5,978 nt of DNA from Lawsonibacter sp. Its GTDB lineage: Bacteria; Bacillota; Clostridia; Oscillospirales; Oscillospiraceae. Of this stretch, positions 5,126 through 5,978 are shown one piece after another. Position 1 is the stretch's first letter, and each line of letters opens with the position of its first letter. Both the position numbers and the translations under genes were made by a program. The DNA lies in the NCBI GenBank assembly GCA_022798155.1, contig JAAWLY010000134.1, positions 1 to 5,978 on the forward strand. Reading direction: 5' to 3'. The notes under the pieces are model-generated. The model searched no databases. It was not told where the DNA came from and saw nothing but the letters and a program-made list of their open reading frames with translations.

Positions 5126-5647
5126 TCAGATTTGGGAAAGCATCTTCGTCAACCGCCTTTCTGCTGTGTCCAGGCCTTCTATTCCTGCGCAGCGGCTGAG
5201 TTTGGCGTTGACCAGCTGATCCAGCAGGGGCTGACTTTGGCTGTTTTCGTCCAGGGCCAGCTCTGCGGTCATCACATCCTCCCAGGTGCGGTTTAAAAAG
5301 GCCACCTCCTGGCGGCCATGAGTCCTGGTGAACAGAGGCAGTTCTGAACCGCACAGCTCCTTCGTCGCTTCTGCGGGAAAACCGGCGGCGAATAAACTGA
5401 GCCGCAGACCGTCCAGGAAAACGCCCGGCAGGCGCACCCATTCCAGGCGATTGAGATCATACAGCACAAATGTGTATCGCGTGTGGCAGTGGACTGCCAG
5501 CAGACTGGGCCTGCCCCGCAGCGGAATGACGTGGAGGTCCCAGCAGAAGCGGCGGTCTGGTTCTTGACTATAAGGGAGCGCTTTGATGTGTAAATATCGC
5601 TGGAGGGGAATGGTCAGGCCCAGTTCTATCTCAGTATTTCTTTTCAT
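5126..5647 (-). CDS. Hypothetical protein resembling the DUF6933 family
   Basis: 173 residues from ATG 5647. The segment DLHVIPLRGRPSLLAVHCHT followed by RYTFVLYDLNRLEW (about 37-70) matches the pattern of DUF6933 proteins (a short strand, a polar 'hidden' loop, then RY.IVLYGL), and GRQEVAFLNRTWEDVM near 111-126 fits their later conserved block. This family assignment is from memory and moderate. No signal peptide or membrane helix is present; function is unknown. The start is uncertain. ATG 5647 overlaps the end of the upstream metallophosphoesterase frame by 17 bases and lacks a good ribosome site. TTG 5668 lies 10 bases after GGAGGA (5684-5679). TTG 5689 would add 14 residues but has no site. 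Overlap suggests translational coupling. It is followed 13 bases later by yaaA. Confidence 0.7.
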   Translation of the reverse strand: MKRNTEIELGLTIPLQRYLHIKALPYSQEPDRRFCWDLHVIPLRGRPSLLAVHCHTRYTFVLYDLNRLEWVRLPGVFLDGLRLSLFAAGFPAEATKELCGSELPLFTRTHGRQEVAFLNRTWEDVMTAELALDENSQSQPLLDQLVNAKLSRCAGIEGLDTAERRLTKMLSQI

Positions 5648-5898
5648 GAGGAATGATCGCTTTCTCAACTTGAATATGTCCTCCGTCAACGGTCATGACG
5701 GCAAAGGTAATCTCTTGGTCAAAGCGCCGGTGTCCACAACTGCCGGGGTTCAGCCACAGAACGCCATTCCGCGCCTCACAGGCGTACTTGTGGGAGTGAC
5801 CGTAAATCACCACATTTGTATCAGACAAGTCCGACAGTACGTCTTTTTTGTTGTGAACCAAGAAAAACCGAACACCTTCAGATGATGACACGTTTCAT
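5631..5898 (-). pseudogene. Internally deleted, frameshifted metallophosphoesterase (YfcE/MJ0936-like)
   Basis: A strong start signal is present: GGAGG at 5910-5906 and ATG at 5898, followed by AAA CGT GTC ATC ATC and TGA. The resulting peptide MKRVII is the usual beginning of this family, before the SDTHG metal motif. The +1 frame then carries, from about 5882, GVRFFLVHNKKDVLSDLSDT, then NVVIYGHSHKY (the GHxH metal-binding motif) and LWLNPGSCGHRRFDQEITFA to a TGA at 5633-5631. About 70 residues between MKRVII and GVRFF are missing, which removes the DxH, GDxxxD and GNHD motifs, so no working two-metal phosphodiesterase can be made. A GTG at 5891 could open an 86-residue frame but lacks its own ribosome site. 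The gene follows def by 16 bases and overlaps the next gene. A base-calling or assembly error cannot explain a deletion this size by itself, though an assembly join could. Confidence 0.75.
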
Positions 5899-5914
5899 GT
5901 ACAGGCCTCCCGGT

Positions 5915-5978
5915 TCAAATCAGAATTCCTTCGCAGTGGTCGATCTCGTGTTGGATGATCTGGGCCGTCCAGCCGGTG
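5915..5978 (-). CDS. def: Peptide deformylase, C-terminal end (5' end outside window)
   Basis: The minus-strand frame entering at the right edge reads TGWTAQIIQHEIDHCEGILI and stops with TGA at 5917-5915. HEIDH is the HExxH zinc/iron-binding active-site motif of peptide deformylase, and a chain ending shortly after CEGILI is typical of the short Clostridial type. The enzyme removes the N-formyl group from new proteins in the cytoplasm. Only about 20 residues are visible, yet the motif and position at the C-terminus are distinctive. It is the most upstream visible gene of the minus-strand cluster; the next ribosome site begins 4 bases after its stop. Confidence 0.85.
   Translation of the reverse strand, partial: TGWTAQIIQHEIDHCEGILI

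Noticed and set aside
4390..5199. Plus-strand open frame of 269 residues opposite yaaA
   Set aside because: Antisense shadow; the minus strand carries full-length yaaA with a strong ribosome site.

Overview
The window looks like chromosomal DNA from a GC-rich gut Firmicute (class Clostridia, most like the Oscillospiraceae group around Flavonifractor and Pseudoflavonifractor). This is an inference from strong GGAGG-type ribosome binding sites, GC-rich third codon positions, and the gene set: a MATE exporter of the DFSQGS...VDRIYLG type, a peptide deformylase ending HEIDHCEGILI, yaaA, and a bacterial tocopherol-cyclase-like gene. No rRNA, tRNA, CRISPR array, insertion sequence or transposase is visible.

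Left part (1-2757, + strand). The window opens in the last 36 codons of an unrecognised gene. A promoter-like element follows, then a rhomboid-like membrane protein with a C-terminal zinc-ribbon-like tail (185-1111). A 200-bp gap holds an unusual set of hairpins. Next is a complete MATE-family efflux gene with a TTG start (1312-2688), followed by a hairpin.

Middle (2754-3384). This is a genomic scar. A 72-bp inverted copy of the window's first 72 bases (70/72 identical) lies at 2809-2880. It abuts the 3' part of an AlbA/Schlafen-RecG-type ATP-binding regulator, a pseudogene with no N-terminal half and an in-frame TGA. Left of the copy is a short segment with nested dyad symmetry. The pseudogene ends inside a strong palindrome shared with the convergent gene.

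Right part (3367-5978, - strand). This is a co-directional cluster. In transcription order it runs: end of a peptide deformylase (def); an internally deleted, frameshifted metallophosphoesterase; a small protein resembling the DUF6933 family; yaaA (peroxide stress protein); and a tocopherol-cyclase-like protein. The first four are tightly packed, with gaps of 13-16 bp or overlap, and fit an operon. The last gene is set off by a perfect 12-bp hairpin whose 3' arm contains part of its own Shine-Dalgarno, so it may be controlled separately.

I see no clear new multi-gene defence or biosynthetic system. The most unusual items are the inverted repeat bracketing the rhomboid-like/MATE pair, the ribosome-site hairpin before the tocopherol-cyclase-like gene, and the decayed metallophosphoesterase that keeps an intact start signal.
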